Notes: generated from the sequence alone by a model not told the origin. A stretch of DNA of 64,000 nt from Holdemanella hominis (GCF_014306155.1 NZ_JACRWH010000002.1:67208-131207); one strand, 5' to 3'. Counted from the first letter of the stretch, positions 35,681-44,954 are shown. Made by a program: numbers and translations.

Positions 35681-36686
35681 ACTTTGTAGTTTCTCTAAAT
35701 AATTTTGAGAATGAAATTTCAATATCTTTGTTCTGTTTAACCGTCTCATCTTCCACTAACATCTTAGTTAGTAAACGCATCGCAACAGCTCCTAAATCAT
35801 ATTCAGGAATGTTGTAAGTTGAAATTGTTGGACGCATCATTGTCAAATATTTTGAGTTCAAGATACATACAAGTTCTGTGTCATCTGGAATTGAATATCC
35901 GCATTCTTTACATGCGTTCATTAAAGCGATGGCCTGAGAATCACGGAATGTGATGACCATACGACTTGGCTTGTGGTTCTTGTAGTAGTCTGATAAGAAT
36001 GTGTAGCTTGATTTGTAGCTATCATCGTATGTAACATACTTATCAAATACCAATCCTTTTTCTGCATAAGCACGATCTACACCCGCTTTCAATTGTTCCA
36101 TCATAGAAAGATTCAATTTATCTTCTACCATAGAGATATCATCAATGCCCTTTTCGAAGCATTCATTCACAAATTCATAAGCCATACGTTCGAAGTTGAT
36201 ATATACATTTCCAACGTTACCAATCTTTTGGCCTTTTAATTTACTTCCAACTACAACCATTGGAATTTGGTATTCATGTAAAACTTCCATTTCATCTTCT
36301 GAGAAGTTGTCGTTAAACAAGATAACACCATCGACACGTGATTTAATAATAGATTCAATCACATCCTGCATTTTTGAAATTCCCTTGCTTGTTGTATGGA
36401 ACATGATGTTGTAGTTATAGATTTTTGCGACATCCATCAAACCATTCAAGATTTTTGCGTTGTACGCAAACAATTTCTCGCTCATTACGATTGAAATTGT
36501 CGTAGTTTTAGACAATGCTAAACCTTGCGCAATCGCATTTGGTTTATAACCCAATTTTTCAATCGCTTGTTGAACACGCATACGTGTATCTTCACGCACT
36601 ACATTACTATCATTAATAACACGTGATACAGTTGCCAATGAGACATCGGCTTCTTTGGCAACATCATAAATGGTAATTCGTTTCAT
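35679..36686 (-). CDS. ccpA: LacI-family transcriptional regulator, CcpA-like
   Basis: 335 residues: N-terminal LacI-type helix-turn-helix (ITIYDVAKEADVSLATVSRV), hinge helix (NAIAQGLA) and a periplasmic-binding-protein-like sensor domain. The HTH and the position after ytxG-ytxH match CcpA, the carbon catabolite regulator that binds cre sites with HPr-Ser-P. The sensor half is less conserved, so a paralogous LacI regulator is possible. It lies 2 bp after ytxH. Confidence 0.83.
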   Translation of the reverse strand: MKRITIYDVAKEADVSLATVSRVINDSNVVREDTRMRVQQAIEKLGYKPNAIAQGLALSKTTTISIVMSEKLFAYNAKILNGLMDVAKIYNYNIMFHTTSKGISKMQDVIESIIKSRVDGVILFNDNFSEDEMEVLHEYQIPMVVVGSKLKGQKIGNVGNVYINFERMAYEFVNECFEKGIDDISMVEDKLNLSMMEQLKAGVDRAYAEKGLVFDKYVTYDDSYKSSYTFLSDYYKNHKPSRMVITFRDSQAIALMNACKECGYSIPDDTELVCILNSKYLTMMRPTISTYNIPEYDLGAVAMRLLTKMLVEDETVKQNKDIEISFSKLFRETTK

Positions 36687-36688
36687 TC

Positions 36689-37222
36689 CTATTCGTCCCC
36701 CTTATTAAAAATCTTCTTTAATCCACTAAACAATGCTTCGGTAGCTTTACCCGTTACTTCTTCTGCTTTATCAACGGCACGAATAACAGAATCATTCGTA
36801 CGAATTTCATCGACTTTTTCATCCGCCTTATCAATCACCTTGCGCAAAGAATCATTTTTTCTTAGTGTTTCTTTTCCATATTTAAAGCCATCAACAACCA
36901 ATCCAGCTGTACCCTGTAAGAATTCTTTTCCAGCTGACATTGTCTGTTTAAATTGTTCACTTTCACTTACTTCAACCACTTTATCCTTTGTCGAAGAAAG
37001 AATATCTTTCACATCATCTTTTGCCTGCGATAATGCTTCCTTAACCTTTTCAGGATCTGAAGCATCCTTTAATAAGTCACGCACATCATCGAATAATTTT
37101 TCGATTTTGCTCTTGGCACCCTCAATAATTCTTTCATTATCTGTATTTTCGGATTCATGCATTACTTCAAGCTCTAGCATCGATTCTTTTTCTAAATCAT
37201 CAATTAATTGTTTTTCATCCAT
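36689..37222 (-). CDS. YtxH-like acidic helical protein
   Basis: About 177 residues, highly charged and predicted all-helical, with repeated K/E/D-rich heptad-like segments (LSQAKDDVKDILSSTKDKV; VIDKADEKVDEIRT). There is no signal peptide or membrane segment. The position between a YtxG/DUF948-like gene and ccpA matches ytxH of Bacillus, a general-stress protein of unknown mechanism. The ATG at 37222 is chosen because the ATG at 37231 directly abuts the GGAGG. It overlaps nothing after ytxG's stop. Confidence 0.65.
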   Translation of the reverse strand: MDEKQLIDDLEKESMLELEVMHESENTDNERIIEGAKSKIEKLFDDVRDLLKDASDPEKVKEALSQAKDDVKDILSSTKDKVVEVSESEQFKQTMSAGKEFLQGTAGLVVDGFKYGKETLRKNDSLRKVIDKADEKVDEIRTNDSVIRAVDKAEEVTGKATEALFSGLKKIFNKGDE

Positions 37223-37223
37223 G

Positions 37224-37574
37224 TCATTCATCCTCCTTTGTTTCTATGCTTTCTTTTCCAGTTTTTTTACTTTGAAACCAGTCTTTGGCATTTTGTACAT
37301 TTTCACTGAACGCACCAACCACATTTATAAATGCTTCTTTTGCGGTTTGATTTATCTCATCCACCGTATTTGAAATATTTTCTGCCGTTTTTAATGGCGC
37401 ATCTAGTTTTTTCAATTGATCATTGGCCGTATCCAATGTTTTTGAAACTTGTTTTAAAGTTTCAATCAATTGTTTCAAAAAAAGAATCATATAAATTAAT
37501 GCGATGACACCAACGATGGGTAACACATATGAAAATGCACGAGCTAATGTACTCATAAAGATATCTAAACTCAC
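37224..37574 (-). CDS. DUF948/YtxG-like membrane protein
   Basis: 116 residues with one N-terminal membrane helix (about 12-32) followed by a long amphipathic coil (SKTLDTANDQLKKLDAPLKT), the pattern of DUF948 proteins such as YtxG. The start is GTG at 37574 after SD GAGGTGG. It is the first gene of ytxG-ytxH-ccpA, with TATAAT at 37597-37592. Confidence 0.72.
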   Translation of the reverse strand: MSLDIFMSTLARAFSYVLPIVGVIALIYMILFLKQLIETLKQVSKTLDTANDQLKKLDAPLKTAENISNTVDEINQTAKEAFINVVGAFSENVQNAKDWFQSKKTGKESIETKEDE

Positions 37575-37591
37575 AATACCACCTCAGAAAG

Positions 37592-37597
37592 ATTATA
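37592..37597 (-). promoter_or_regulatory. -10 box of the ytxG-ytxH-ccpA operon
   Basis: TATAAT on the minus strand, 18 bases before the GTG start; no good -35 box, suggesting activator dependence or a weak promoter. Confidence 0.55.
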
Positions 37598-37647
37598 ACA
37601 TGAACTTTCTAACTTATCTATTTATTTTGAAACTTTTTTCACAAGTG

Positions 37648-37661
37648 TGTAAACGCTACAA
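37648..37661. promoter_or_regulatory. Candidate cre site (CcpA operator) upstream of ytxG-ytxH-ccpA
   Basis: TGTAAACGCTACAA matches the cre consensus TGWAARCGYTWNCW at 13 of 14 positions. It is about 51 bp upstream of the -10 box of the operon that encodes the CcpA-like regulator, a position more typical of activation or looping than of simple blocking. Confidence 0.6.
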
Positions 37662-37669
37662 ATAATAAA

Positions 37670-37697
37670 GGAAGTGTCGAATTACTCAAACACTTCC
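37670..37697 (-). terminator. Terminator after arsC
   Basis: GGAAGTGT/ACACTTCC stem (37670-37677, 37690-37697), then U-rich TTTATTATTT on the minus strand. It lies 140 bp past the arsC stop; the bases between show nothing else I can name. Confidence 0.7.
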
Positions 37698-37838
37698 ATA
37701 AAATACATTCTAGACGCAAAATTTAGGGAAATGATGAACATGTTCACCATAAACGCAGGCTTTCATTTAACACTCACATATCTCTATACTCTTCAAAACA
37801 AGATATGCTTAAATCGATGTATGACCATGTTGTTTTTT

Positions 37839-38261
37839 TCATATTTTCTTTGAAATCAGCTCATCCTTTATTATTTTCTCTGTTAATTCAAGTATTTTCG
37901 TATGAATGGAGTGAATGGCTTTTGAAAACTCCACATCATTTTTTCCGGTAGGATCACTCAATCCCCAATCTTCTCTATATTTGCATGGAATTGCAGGACA
38001 ATTTACATTACATCCCATTGTGATCACAATATCTACTTGCGGTATTTCTGACAACAGTTTGGAATATTGTGTTTTTTCCATGTCTATTTGATACATGTCT
38101 TTCATTAAACGTACGGCATCTTGATTGATTTGTGGTTTTGTTTCTGTTCCAGCGGAATAGCTTTCAAATACATTTGAAGAAAGATGTTTTGACAATGCTT
38201 CCGCAATTTGACTACGACACGAATTATGTACGCAGATAAAAGCCACCTTTGGTTTTTTCAT
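37839..38261 (-). CDS. arsC: Arsenate reductase-like low-molecular-weight phosphatase (ArsC)
   Basis: 140 residues with the LMW-PTP loop CVHNSCRS (Cys10, Arg16). A redox Cys set TMGCNVNCPAIPC (Cys84, Cys88, Cys93) and the general-acid region DWGLSDPTGK fit thioredoxin-coupled arsenate reductases. SD AAAGGTGG precedes the ATG. No arsR, arsB or acr3 gene is adjacent; it stands alone between murC and ytxG, a place where Bacillus has no such gene. A role in arsenate detoxification is inferred from family. Confidence 0.82.
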   Translation of the reverse strand: MKKPKVAFICVHNSCRSQIAEALSKHLSSNVFESYSAGTETKPQINQDAVRLMKDMYQIDMEKTQYSKLLSEIPQVDIVITMGCNVNCPAIPCKYREDWGLSDPTGKNDVEFSKAIHSIHTKILELTEKIIKDELISKKI

Positions 38262-38354
38262 AAATACATACCCACCTTTCCTAGTTTTTAGCTTCGTCTT
38301 AGGTCAATGTTTTTCCATAGGATATGATTTCACTTCTTCTGTCTTAACAGAACA

Positions 38355-38390
38355 AAAAGCCTATATCCTAATGAAAAGGTATAGACTTTT
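38355..38390 (-). terminator. Terminator after murC
   Basis: AAAAGTCTATA/TATAGGCTTTT 11-bp stem on the minus strand with short U tract, just past the murC stop. Confidence 0.8.
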
Positions 38391-38404
38391 ATCCTTAGAT
38401 ACTC

Positions 38405-39712
38405 TTATAAGATTTTTTCTAATTTATCTCTCAATAAGTAGATGTCCTTACTAGACATAAAGACGAAGGCTGCTGGAGCTAATTCTTTTAACTTTTCAGC
38501 TGAAGCATCATCTACATCTAATAAAATCGCATTAGGACAACGATCCATTAAATCTTGAATTGTGACTGTGATTGTTTCATCTTCTCTTACGGCATTTTTA
38601 GGGAAATCCAGTAAACATACTTGATCCGCCGTATTTAAACTCTTCGCAAAGTCATCCAAGAAATATTGTAGACGTGAATAACGATCTGGTTTATATAACG
38701 CTACGATTTTCTTTTTTGGATATTTTTTACGAACTGCATCAATCATTAGACGAATCGCTGTTGGATGGTGTGCATAGTCATCGACTAATACACTATCCTT
38801 GACTTCATCAATCACAAATCGACGAGCGATTCCTTTGTAGTCTTGTAAGCCTTGTACAATGATATCGGCTGGCATACCTAACATATGGGCTAGCGCAAAA
38901 CATCCTAAGGCATCCTGCATAAAGGCATCTCCCACTTCATTTAATTCAACGTGAGCTAGAATTTCACCATTATGCTTACAATCAAAATGCATACCAAATG
39001 GGCCTTGTTCTATATGAATGGCTTGATAATCATTGCCATCCTTTAAACCATATGTAGTTACTGGCACATTGTAGTGTAGATTTTTAAGGTGTTCATCATC
39101 CCCAAAGATGACAATGCTTTTTTTGACTTGGTTTGCAAAACTTTGGAATGCCGATACATAATCATCCATATCTTTATAGTAGTCAATGTGATCCAATTCA
39201 ATATTCGTGATGATCGCATAATCTGGATGATATGTCAAGAAATGTCTTTGAAATTCACAAGATTCTAATACAAAATGGTTGGCATGTTCTGGCATATAGC
39301 CATGGCCATCTCCAATTAAGTATGCACATTCATCTTGTAAAGAAAGAACTTGGCCTAAAATACCTGTTGTTGTGGACTTACCATGCGTTCCCGCAACACA
39401 GATGGAACTGTATGACTCTAATAAAATACCTAAGTATTCATTATAATAATATGTTTTTACAGTTGGATTGTCCATCGCTGCTTTCACTTCCGGATGCGTT
39501 TGATCAAAAGATAAACCAATGATCACTGTGTCATTGTCCTTGATGTTAGCAGAACTGAACGAATAGATTGGAATATGACGTGCTCTTAATCCATCTTCTG
39601 TAAAGATATATTTATCGATATCACTACCTGTGACCTCTTTATGTTCATCATGTAAGATACATGCCAAGGCAGCCATACCTGTTCCTTTAATACCAATAAA
39701 ATGATAAGCCAT
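38405..39712 (-). CDS. murC: UDP-N-acetylmuramate--L-alanine ligase
   Basis: Adds L-Ala to UDP-MurNAc in peptidoglycan precursor synthesis. 435 residues. The N-terminal Rossmann block HFIGIKGTGMAALA, the ATP loop AGTHGKSTTTG (about 110), the ligase signature LDHIDYY and the C-terminal YAHHPTAI are all present. The start is ATG 39712 with SD AAGAAGGTG, one base after the preceding stop. The neighbourhood (thioredoxin gene, SftA-like N-domain, murC, ytxGH, ccpA) parallels the Bacillus ytp-murC-ytx region. Confidence 0.96.
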   Translation of the reverse strand: MAYHFIGIKGTGMAALACILHDEHKEVTGSDIDKYIFTEDGLRARHIPIYSFSSANIKDNDTVIIGLSFDQTHPEVKAAMDNPTVKTYYYNEYLGILLESYSSICVAGTHGKSTTTGILGQVLSLQDECAYLIGDGHGYMPEHANHFVLESCEFQRHFLTYHPDYAIITNIELDHIDYYKDMDDYVSAFQSFANQVKKSIVIFGDDEHLKNLHYNVPVTTYGLKDGNDYQAIHIEQGPFGMHFDCKHNGEILAHVELNEVGDAFMQDALGCFALAHMLGMPADIIVQGLQDYKGIARRFVIDEVKDSVLVDDYAHHPTAIRLMIDAVRKKYPKKKIVALYKPDRYSRLQYFLDDFAKSLNTADQVCLLDFPKNAVREDETITVTIQDLMDRCPNAILLDVDDASAEKLKELAPAAFVFMSSKDIYLLRDKLEKIL

Positions 39713-39713
39713 T

Positions 39714-40382
39714 TTATTCACCTTCTTTGTCAAATAACGATTCTTGTTTGTTGGTTTCCTTTTTTGGCTTCTCTAACATTTCAGAAAGATTCATATTTTT
39801 CTTTGATTCTTCAAGCTTGTATTCAGGAATGGAATCCGCAGGCTGCATACTTGGTAAGTATGTTCCATACATTGGAGATAAGATCTTTGAGAAATCTTCA
39901 TCTTCTGGTTTGTTTAACGTAATCGCATCGTGCACTTTATCAAATTCTTTTTTAGAATCTTCCACATTTCCAAAGATTGGAGAAATGACTGGTTGATAAT
40001 CTAAATCTTCGGCAACACGACGTACTTTTACGGATTTATGACGATCATATTTATACACTTTTTGTTTCGGTTTTGCTTCTTCTTGCGCAATCGAATCGAC
40101 ATCTAAGCCTTGGAAAATTGTTGTTTTCTTAGGCTTAGGTTGAATAATCGCCTTTTCAAAAATAGGAGAATTCATAAAGTTTTCAGGATCCGTTTCAATA
40201 GAGCTTTCTGCTTCCTTTAAAATTGGCTCTGGCTTTACAACTTCTTCTTCTTGAACTTGTGGCTCTGCAACAACAGGTTCAGGTGTTACTTCTTCTTGTT
40301 TCGCAGGTTCTTCTACGACTTCTTCTTCATCGTCTTCTTCAACATCTTCATTGAAGATCGCATGCATTAAATCCTTTAACAT
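39714..40382 (-). CDS. Acidic linker-like protein with three SP[IM][FY] motifs (possible SftA N-region relic)
   Basis: 222 residues, very acidic at the N-terminus (residues 12-50 mostly E/P/V) and probably disordered. Three short repeats stand out: NSPIFEK (about 72), ISPIFGNVE (about 134) and LSPMYGTYLP (about 170), spaced through low-complexity sequence, with a basic patch YKYDRHKSVKVRRVAEDL. There is no membrane segment, no signal peptide and no ATPase domain. In Bacillus the equivalent slot near murC holds sftA, a DNA translocase with an N-terminal linker; whether this is related is speculation. Overlaps the thioredoxin gene by 7 bp. Confidence 0.55.
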   Translation of the reverse strand: MLKDLMHAIFNEDVEEDDEEEVVEEPAKQEEVTPEPVVAEPQVQEEEVVKPEPILKEAESSIETDPENFMNSPIFEKAIIQPKPKKTTIFQGLDVDSIAQEEAKPKQKVYKYDRHKSVKVRRVAEDLDYQPVISPIFGNVEDSKKEFDKVHDAITLNKPEDEDFSKILSPMYGTYLPSMQPADSIPEYKLEESKKNMNLSEMLEKPKKETNKQESLFDKEGE

Positions 40383-40714
40383 ATTTCCTTCTCACTTTCT
40401 ATTGTCTGATTCAGAAATGCTTCTATTTCTTCTTTTGTCTTGCGAAGTGTAGAAACAAATCTTGATATTTCTTTTCCATCCTTGAAACATATAAAGCTAG
40501 GAATACCCATCACTTCATATTCAATCGCAATATCCATACAATGATCACGATTTAAAGAATAGAACTGTAAATCACTAAATTGCTCTTCAATTTCAGGCAA
40601 GAAAGGTTTGATGTACATACAGTCTGGACACCAAAATGCCGTAAACATCATCACTTGAATGCCTGAATTTGTTAATGCGTTTAAAAATTCATCTTTATTA
40701 CGAAGTTCAGTCAT
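40376..40714 (-). CDS. Thioredoxin-family protein (YtpP-like)
   Basis: 112 residues with a thioredoxin fold: active site WCPDC (Cys29, Cys32), cis-Pro in MGIPSFI, and FCF-type beta strand FICFKDGKEI. The Asp in CPDC differs from the CGPC of standard thioredoxin, suggesting a specialised redox role. The ATG at 40714 (SD GGAG) is chosen over earlier in-frame Met codons. It overlaps the trmB end by 8 bp. Confidence 0.85.
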   Translation of the reverse strand: MTELRNKDEFLNALTNSGIQVMMFTAFWCPDCMYIKPFLPEIEEQFSDLQFYSLNRDHCMDIAIEYEVMGIPSFICFKDGKEISRFVSTLRKTKEEIEAFLNQTIESEKEIC

Positions 40715-41348
40715 GTGCATATCTCCAAACACAACGATAAATTGGCTGACCTAAAGAAATGAATTTTTGTTCATATTCTGTAATCGCATCTTCATCATGT
40801 TTTTCACGACGATAATCTACACTGATTTCAACCATCTTAAAACCAGCATTTTGAAATTCAATCAAGCTATACTCAAATAAAGCACTGTTATCGGTTTTCA
40901 TTTGGATTTCACCATTGAAAGATAAAATACGCTTGTATTGATCTAAAAAAGTAGCGCTGGATAAACGTCTTTTCGCATAGCGCTTTTTAGGCCATGGATC
41001 CGAGAAATTCAAATGGATCACATCCACTTCACGCGGACCAAACCATTCTCCAATGGAACTCGCATCTTCTTGAATCAGTTTCAAACGTTTCTTTTCTGTA
41101 TCCTCATCGTATTTTTTTGCGGCAATACCTGCAGCACTCTCATTCTTTTCAATCGCAATAAATCCAGTGTCTGGATACATCTTAGCCATATCTAAAGAAT
41201 AGTTTCCTTTACCACATCCAATTTCGATATGTAAAGTATCTGTATCCAATAGCTTTTTCCAGTTTCCTGCTTGTTTGGATGGTTCTTTTACTAAACAACT
41301 CGCAGTAGGCAAATAGTCTGTTGCCCACTTTACTTTACGCATTCTCAT
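40707..41348 (-). CDS. trmB: tRNA (guanine-N7-)-methyltransferase TrmB
   Basis: Makes m7G46 in tRNA, 213 residues. The SAM motif is IEIGCGKGNYS and the catalytic FSDPWPKKRYAKRRL block is diagnostic. The start ATG 41348 lies 1 base after the pepV stop with no strong SD, so translation is probably coupled to pepV. Confidence 0.95.
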   Translation of the reverse strand: MRMRKVKWATDYLPTASCLVKEPSKQAGNWKKLLDTDTLHIEIGCGKGNYSLDMAKMYPDTGFIAIEKNESAAGIAAKKYDEDTEKKRLKLIQEDASSIGEWFGPREVDVIHLNFSDPWPKKRYAKRRLSSATFLDQYKRILSFNGEIQMKTDNSALFEYSLIEFQNAGFKMVEISVDYRREKHDEDAITEYEQKFISLGQPIYRCVWRYAHD

Positions 41349-41349
41349 A

Positions 41350-42738
41350 TTAGCTACACAATGCCACGATCGCATCGGCATAAATACAGATAGCTTGTAA
41401 TAAGTTATCTAATTTAATACCTTCATCGCGTTGGTGACATCCTCCTACAAAAGCATCGGTTTCTATCACTTCATTTGGAAGTTCTGGTCCATAAGATACA
41501 AAATTTTCAAATTTACGAGCATACGTTCCACCACCAATTGTGATTGGACAAGAGAAAGTATCGCCTGTGTATTTTTGGTAGACACTCATTAAATCTTTCA
41601 CTAAACGAGAATCTGGGTCTACGAATAATGGTGTTGAATCTCCACGATTTTCTGCTTTGATATTTGAAGTCAAGTTTGCACAAGTTGCATCAAATTTTGA
41701 CATGATTTCATCGGCATTTGTATCATTTGGATAACGAATATCAATTAAGATGTCTGTTTCATTGTTTTCCATATTGACAATACCCGTATTCATTGTCAAG
41801 AAAGACATATATAAACCATCTTTTTCAATACCTACTGGTTTACCCATCCAGTCTTTTAGTAAGAAATATAAATCTTTTGAAAGTTGATCATTATAGGCTT
41901 CACCAATAAAGTTCAACAATAAGACGGCGGCATTTACACCATTATATGGCATAGCTGCATGCGCAAATGCACCATCAATATGTAAAGTTACACCATCTTC
42001 ACTTCTTTTGATGGAACCCTTAACGCCTTGCGTAGCACAATAAAATTTAAATAAATCTTCTTGTTGATAACTCATGACATCCACTGTGACATCAGCTTTA
42101 CCAATCACGATATTTGGACGGCTTCCCGCATGAAGTTTCTTGATGACAGTTGCATCACTACTTACTAAGCCAACATGTAAGCCACCTTTTTCACCATAAA
42201 TAACTGGAAAATTGGCATCTGGTACAAATCCCATTTGTGGAACTTCGGCATGATCAACATAGTAGTTCATACATTCCATACCTGATTCTTCATCGCATCC
42301 CGTAATCAACATGACTCTTTTTTTCAAAGGAATGTTTAAGTCACGAATCATCTTTAATGCATAGTATCCAGCTAATGCAGGACCTTTATCATCCATAACA
42401 CCACGTCCAAAGATGTAGCCATTTTCTAATGTTACTTTTAAAGGATCTTTTGTCCATCCTTCGCCTAGTGGCACAATGTCCAAGTGTCCTAAAACACCAA
42501 ATGTTTCTTCTCCTTGACCATATTCAACAACACCTGCATATCCATCAATGTCTTTGGTTTCAAAGCCATCGCGCTTAGCCATATCTAACATGGCATCCAA
42601 TACGTCACGACAGTTTTTTCCAAAAGGAGCATTTTCAGCTTTCGTTGATTCATCACGAACACTTTCATATGATACAAGTGTATTTAAGTCTTTTAAGAAA
42701 TCGTCTTTATATTTAAGTACTTCTGTATTAAAATCCAT
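41350..42738 (-). CDS. pepV: Dipeptidase PepV-like (M20 family)
   Basis: Zn-dependent M20 dipeptidase, 462 residues. The metal/catalytic motifs are GHLDIVPLGEGW, GRGVMDDKGPALAGYYALK and GCDEESGME, and the C-terminal FVGGCHQRDEGI is typical of PepV. The start is ATG 42738 with SD GAGG; GTG 42747 is the alternative. It is first in a run pepV-trmB-thioredoxin-acidic protein-murC. Confidence 0.92.
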   Translation of the reverse strand: MDFNTEVLKYKDDFLKDLNTLVSYESVRDESTKAENAPFGKNCRDVLDAMLDMAKRDGFETKDIDGYAGVVEYGQGEETFGVLGHLDIVPLGEGWTKDPLKVTLENGYIFGRGVMDDKGPALAGYYALKMIRDLNIPLKKRVMLITGCDEESGMECMNYYVDHAEVPQMGFVPDANFPVIYGEKGGLHVGLVSSDATVIKKLHAGSRPNIVIGKADVTVDVMSYQQEDLFKFYCATQGVKGSIKRSEDGVTLHIDGAFAHAAMPYNGVNAAVLLLNFIGEAYNDQLSKDLYFLLKDWMGKPVGIEKDGLYMSFLTMNTGIVNMENNETDILIDIRYPNDTNADEIMSKFDATCANLTSNIKAENRGDSTPLFVDPDSRLVKDLMSVYQKYTGDTFSCPITIGGGTYARKFENFVSYGPELPNEVIETDAFVGGCHQRDEGIKLDNLLQAICIYADAIVALCS

Positions 42739-42784
42739 AATTTTCACCTCTACCCAACTATTTTACCACATAGTCAAGAAAAAA

Positions 42785-42805
42785 GAACTCGTTTTTAACG
42801 AGTTC
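42785..42805 (-). terminator. Terminator after pnp
   Basis: GAACTCGTT/AACGAGTTC stem, TTT loop, followed on the minus strand by a U6 tract. Separates pnp from pepV. Confidence 0.88.
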
Positions 42806-42812
42806 CTAACTT

Positions 42813-44954
42813 TTACGCTTCTGTTTTTTCTTCTTCTGTTTTAGGTTTTGGAAGTAAAGCTTTTGCACTTACATTGATACGACCCTTATTGTCGATTTCT
42901 GTAACCTTAACATCGATGATATCGCCAAGTTTTAACACGTCTTCTACTTTATCTACACGGTGGTGAGAAATCTTAGAAATGTGTAATAAACCATCTGTAT
43001 TACCAAACAAGTTCACGAAAGCACCGAATTTTTCAAGACGAACAACTTTAGCTGCATATACATCTCCAACTTTGGCAACACGTACGATGTCACTAATCAT
43101 TTGTTTCGCCTTTTCGATTGTATCGTAATCATTGTGATAGATGACTACTTTTCCATCATCATCAATATCAATTTTTACATTGTCACATTGTGCAATGATT
43201 TCGTTGATCATTTTTCCACCAGGTCCGATTACATCTTTAATCTTATCTGGATCAATGTTCATCATCGCAATCTTAGGTGCATATGGACTCAATTGTTCTC
43301 TTGGACTTGAGATACATGCCAACATGTTATCTAAGATTTCTAAACGTGCCTTGTGAGCTTGTGCCAATGCTTCTTCGAAGATATTTTTAGTAATACCTGT
43401 TACTTTGATATCCATCTGTAAAGCTGTGATACCATTTTTCGTTCCGGCAACCTTAAAGTCCATATCTCCAAAGTGATCTTCCATACCTTGGATATCTGTT
43501 AAAACAGTATATTTACCTGAATTATCATCCATGATCAATCCCATCGCAATTCCCGCAACAGGTGCTTTGATTGGAACACCAGCAGTCATTAAAGACATTG
43601 TTCCTGCACAAATACTTGCCTGAGAACTAGATCCGTTACTTTCCATAACATCCGCTACTGTACGAATTGTATATGGGAATTCATCTACACTTGGTAACAC
43701 TTGAGCTAAAGCTCTTTCACCTAAGGCACCATGGCCAATTTCACGACGTCCTGGATTTCCCATACGTCCAGTTTCACCAACACAATATGGTGGGAAGTTA
43801 TAGTGGTGCATGAAACGTTTTGAATCGACAACAGTTAAGTCATCGATAATCTGGTTGTCATTTAATGCACCCAATGTAGTTGTAGATAATACCTGTGTTT
43901 CTCCACGAGTAAATAAAGCCGAACCATGAACACGAGGAAGTAAATCCACTTGTGAGTTCAATGGACGGATTTCATCGATTTGACGGCCATCTGGACGTAC
44001 TTTGTCTTCAATGATCAAACGACGTACTTCGTCTGCTTCAATACCACGACAGATTTCACGAGCTTGTTTCACCGCATTGTTTTGATCTTTTTCAGATTCA
44101 TATTCTTTGTTTGCGATCATTTGGGCTGCTTCATCTGTTAAATCATCAATTTTTCCGTAACGCTCTAATTTTTCTTTAATCGATACAGCTGCACGAATTT
44201 GTGCTTCAAAGTTTGCACGAACTTCACTATTGATTGTTTCATCTACAGCATACAATTCAATTTCACGTTTTTCTTTACCACAAGCGACTACGATTTCTTC
44301 TTGGAATGCACATAATTTTTTGATTTGTTCATGTCCAAACATCAATGCCGCAAGCATATCTTCTTCGCTAACTTCTTTAGCACCAGCTTCAACCATGTTT
44401 AAAGCTTGTGCAGTACCCGCAACAGTTAAATCGATATCACTTTCTTCCATTTGAGCCACTGTAGGGTTGGCAACCAATTCTCCATTGATACGTCCAACTT
44501 TAACACCTGCGATTGGTCCATTGAATGGAATATCTGAAATACATAATGCCAATGAAGCACCAAACATAGCTGCCATTTCAGGACTTGCATCTTGATCTAC
44601 ACTTAATACCGTGTTGACAACCTGTACTTCATTACGGAATCCTTCCGCAAATAAAGGGCGGATTGGACGGTCGATCATACGCGCTGTTAATGTCGCATGT
44701 TCGCTTGGTCTTCCTTCACGACGTAAAAATCCTCCTGGAATTTTTCCAACAGAATATAATTTTTCTTCAAAACTTACTGTCAAAGGGAAAAAGTCAATCC
44801 CTTCTTTTGCCTGGTTTGATGCACATGCAGTTGATAAAGTCACCGTATCTCCATAACGGATAATAACGGCTCCATCAGCCTGTTTTGCGATTTCACCAGT
44901 TTCTACTGTGATCCCCCGACCACAAAAATCTAAATGAAACTCTTGTTTCGCCAT
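42813..44954 (-). CDS. pnp: Polynucleotide phosphorylase
   Basis: 3'-5' exoribonuclease of RNA decay, 713 residues. Two RNase PH domains (FFPLTVSFEEKLYSVGKIPG; GERALAQVLP) flank an alpha-helical domain. A KH domain (GPGGKMINEII) and an S1 domain (AKVVRLEKFGAFVNLF) follow. SD GAGGTGA precedes the ATG. It follows rpsO, the conserved rpsO-pnp order, though a terminator sits between them. Confidence 0.97.
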   Translation of the reverse strand: MAKQEFHLDFCGRGITVETGEIAKQADGAVIIRYGDTVTLSTACASNQAKEGIDFFPLTVSFEEKLYSVGKIPGGFLRREGRPSEHATLTARMIDRPIRPLFAEGFRNEVQVVNTVLSVDQDASPEMAAMFGASLALCISDIPFNGPIAGVKVGRINGELVANPTVAQMEESDIDLTVAGTAQALNMVEAGAKEVSEEDMLAALMFGHEQIKKLCAFQEEIVVACGKEKREIELYAVDETINSEVRANFEAQIRAAVSIKEKLERYGKIDDLTDEAAQMIANKEYESEKDQNNAVKQAREICRGIEADEVRRLIIEDKVRPDGRQIDEIRPLNSQVDLLPRVHGSALFTRGETQVLSTTTLGALNDNQIIDDLTVVDSKRFMHHYNFPPYCVGETGRMGNPGRREIGHGALGERALAQVLPSVDEFPYTIRTVADVMESNGSSSQASICAGTMSLMTAGVPIKAPVAGIAMGLIMDDNSGKYTVLTDIQGMEDHFGDMDFKVAGTKNGITALQMDIKVTGITKNIFEEALAQAHKARLEILDNMLACISSPREQLSPYAPKIAMMNIDPDKIKDVIGPGGKMINEIIAQCDNVKIDIDDDGKVVIYHNDYDTIEKAKQMISDIVRVAKVGDVYAAKVVRLEKFGAFVNLFGNTDGLLHISKISHHRVDKVEDVLKLGDIIDVKVTEIDNKGRINVSAKALLPKPKTEEEKTEA

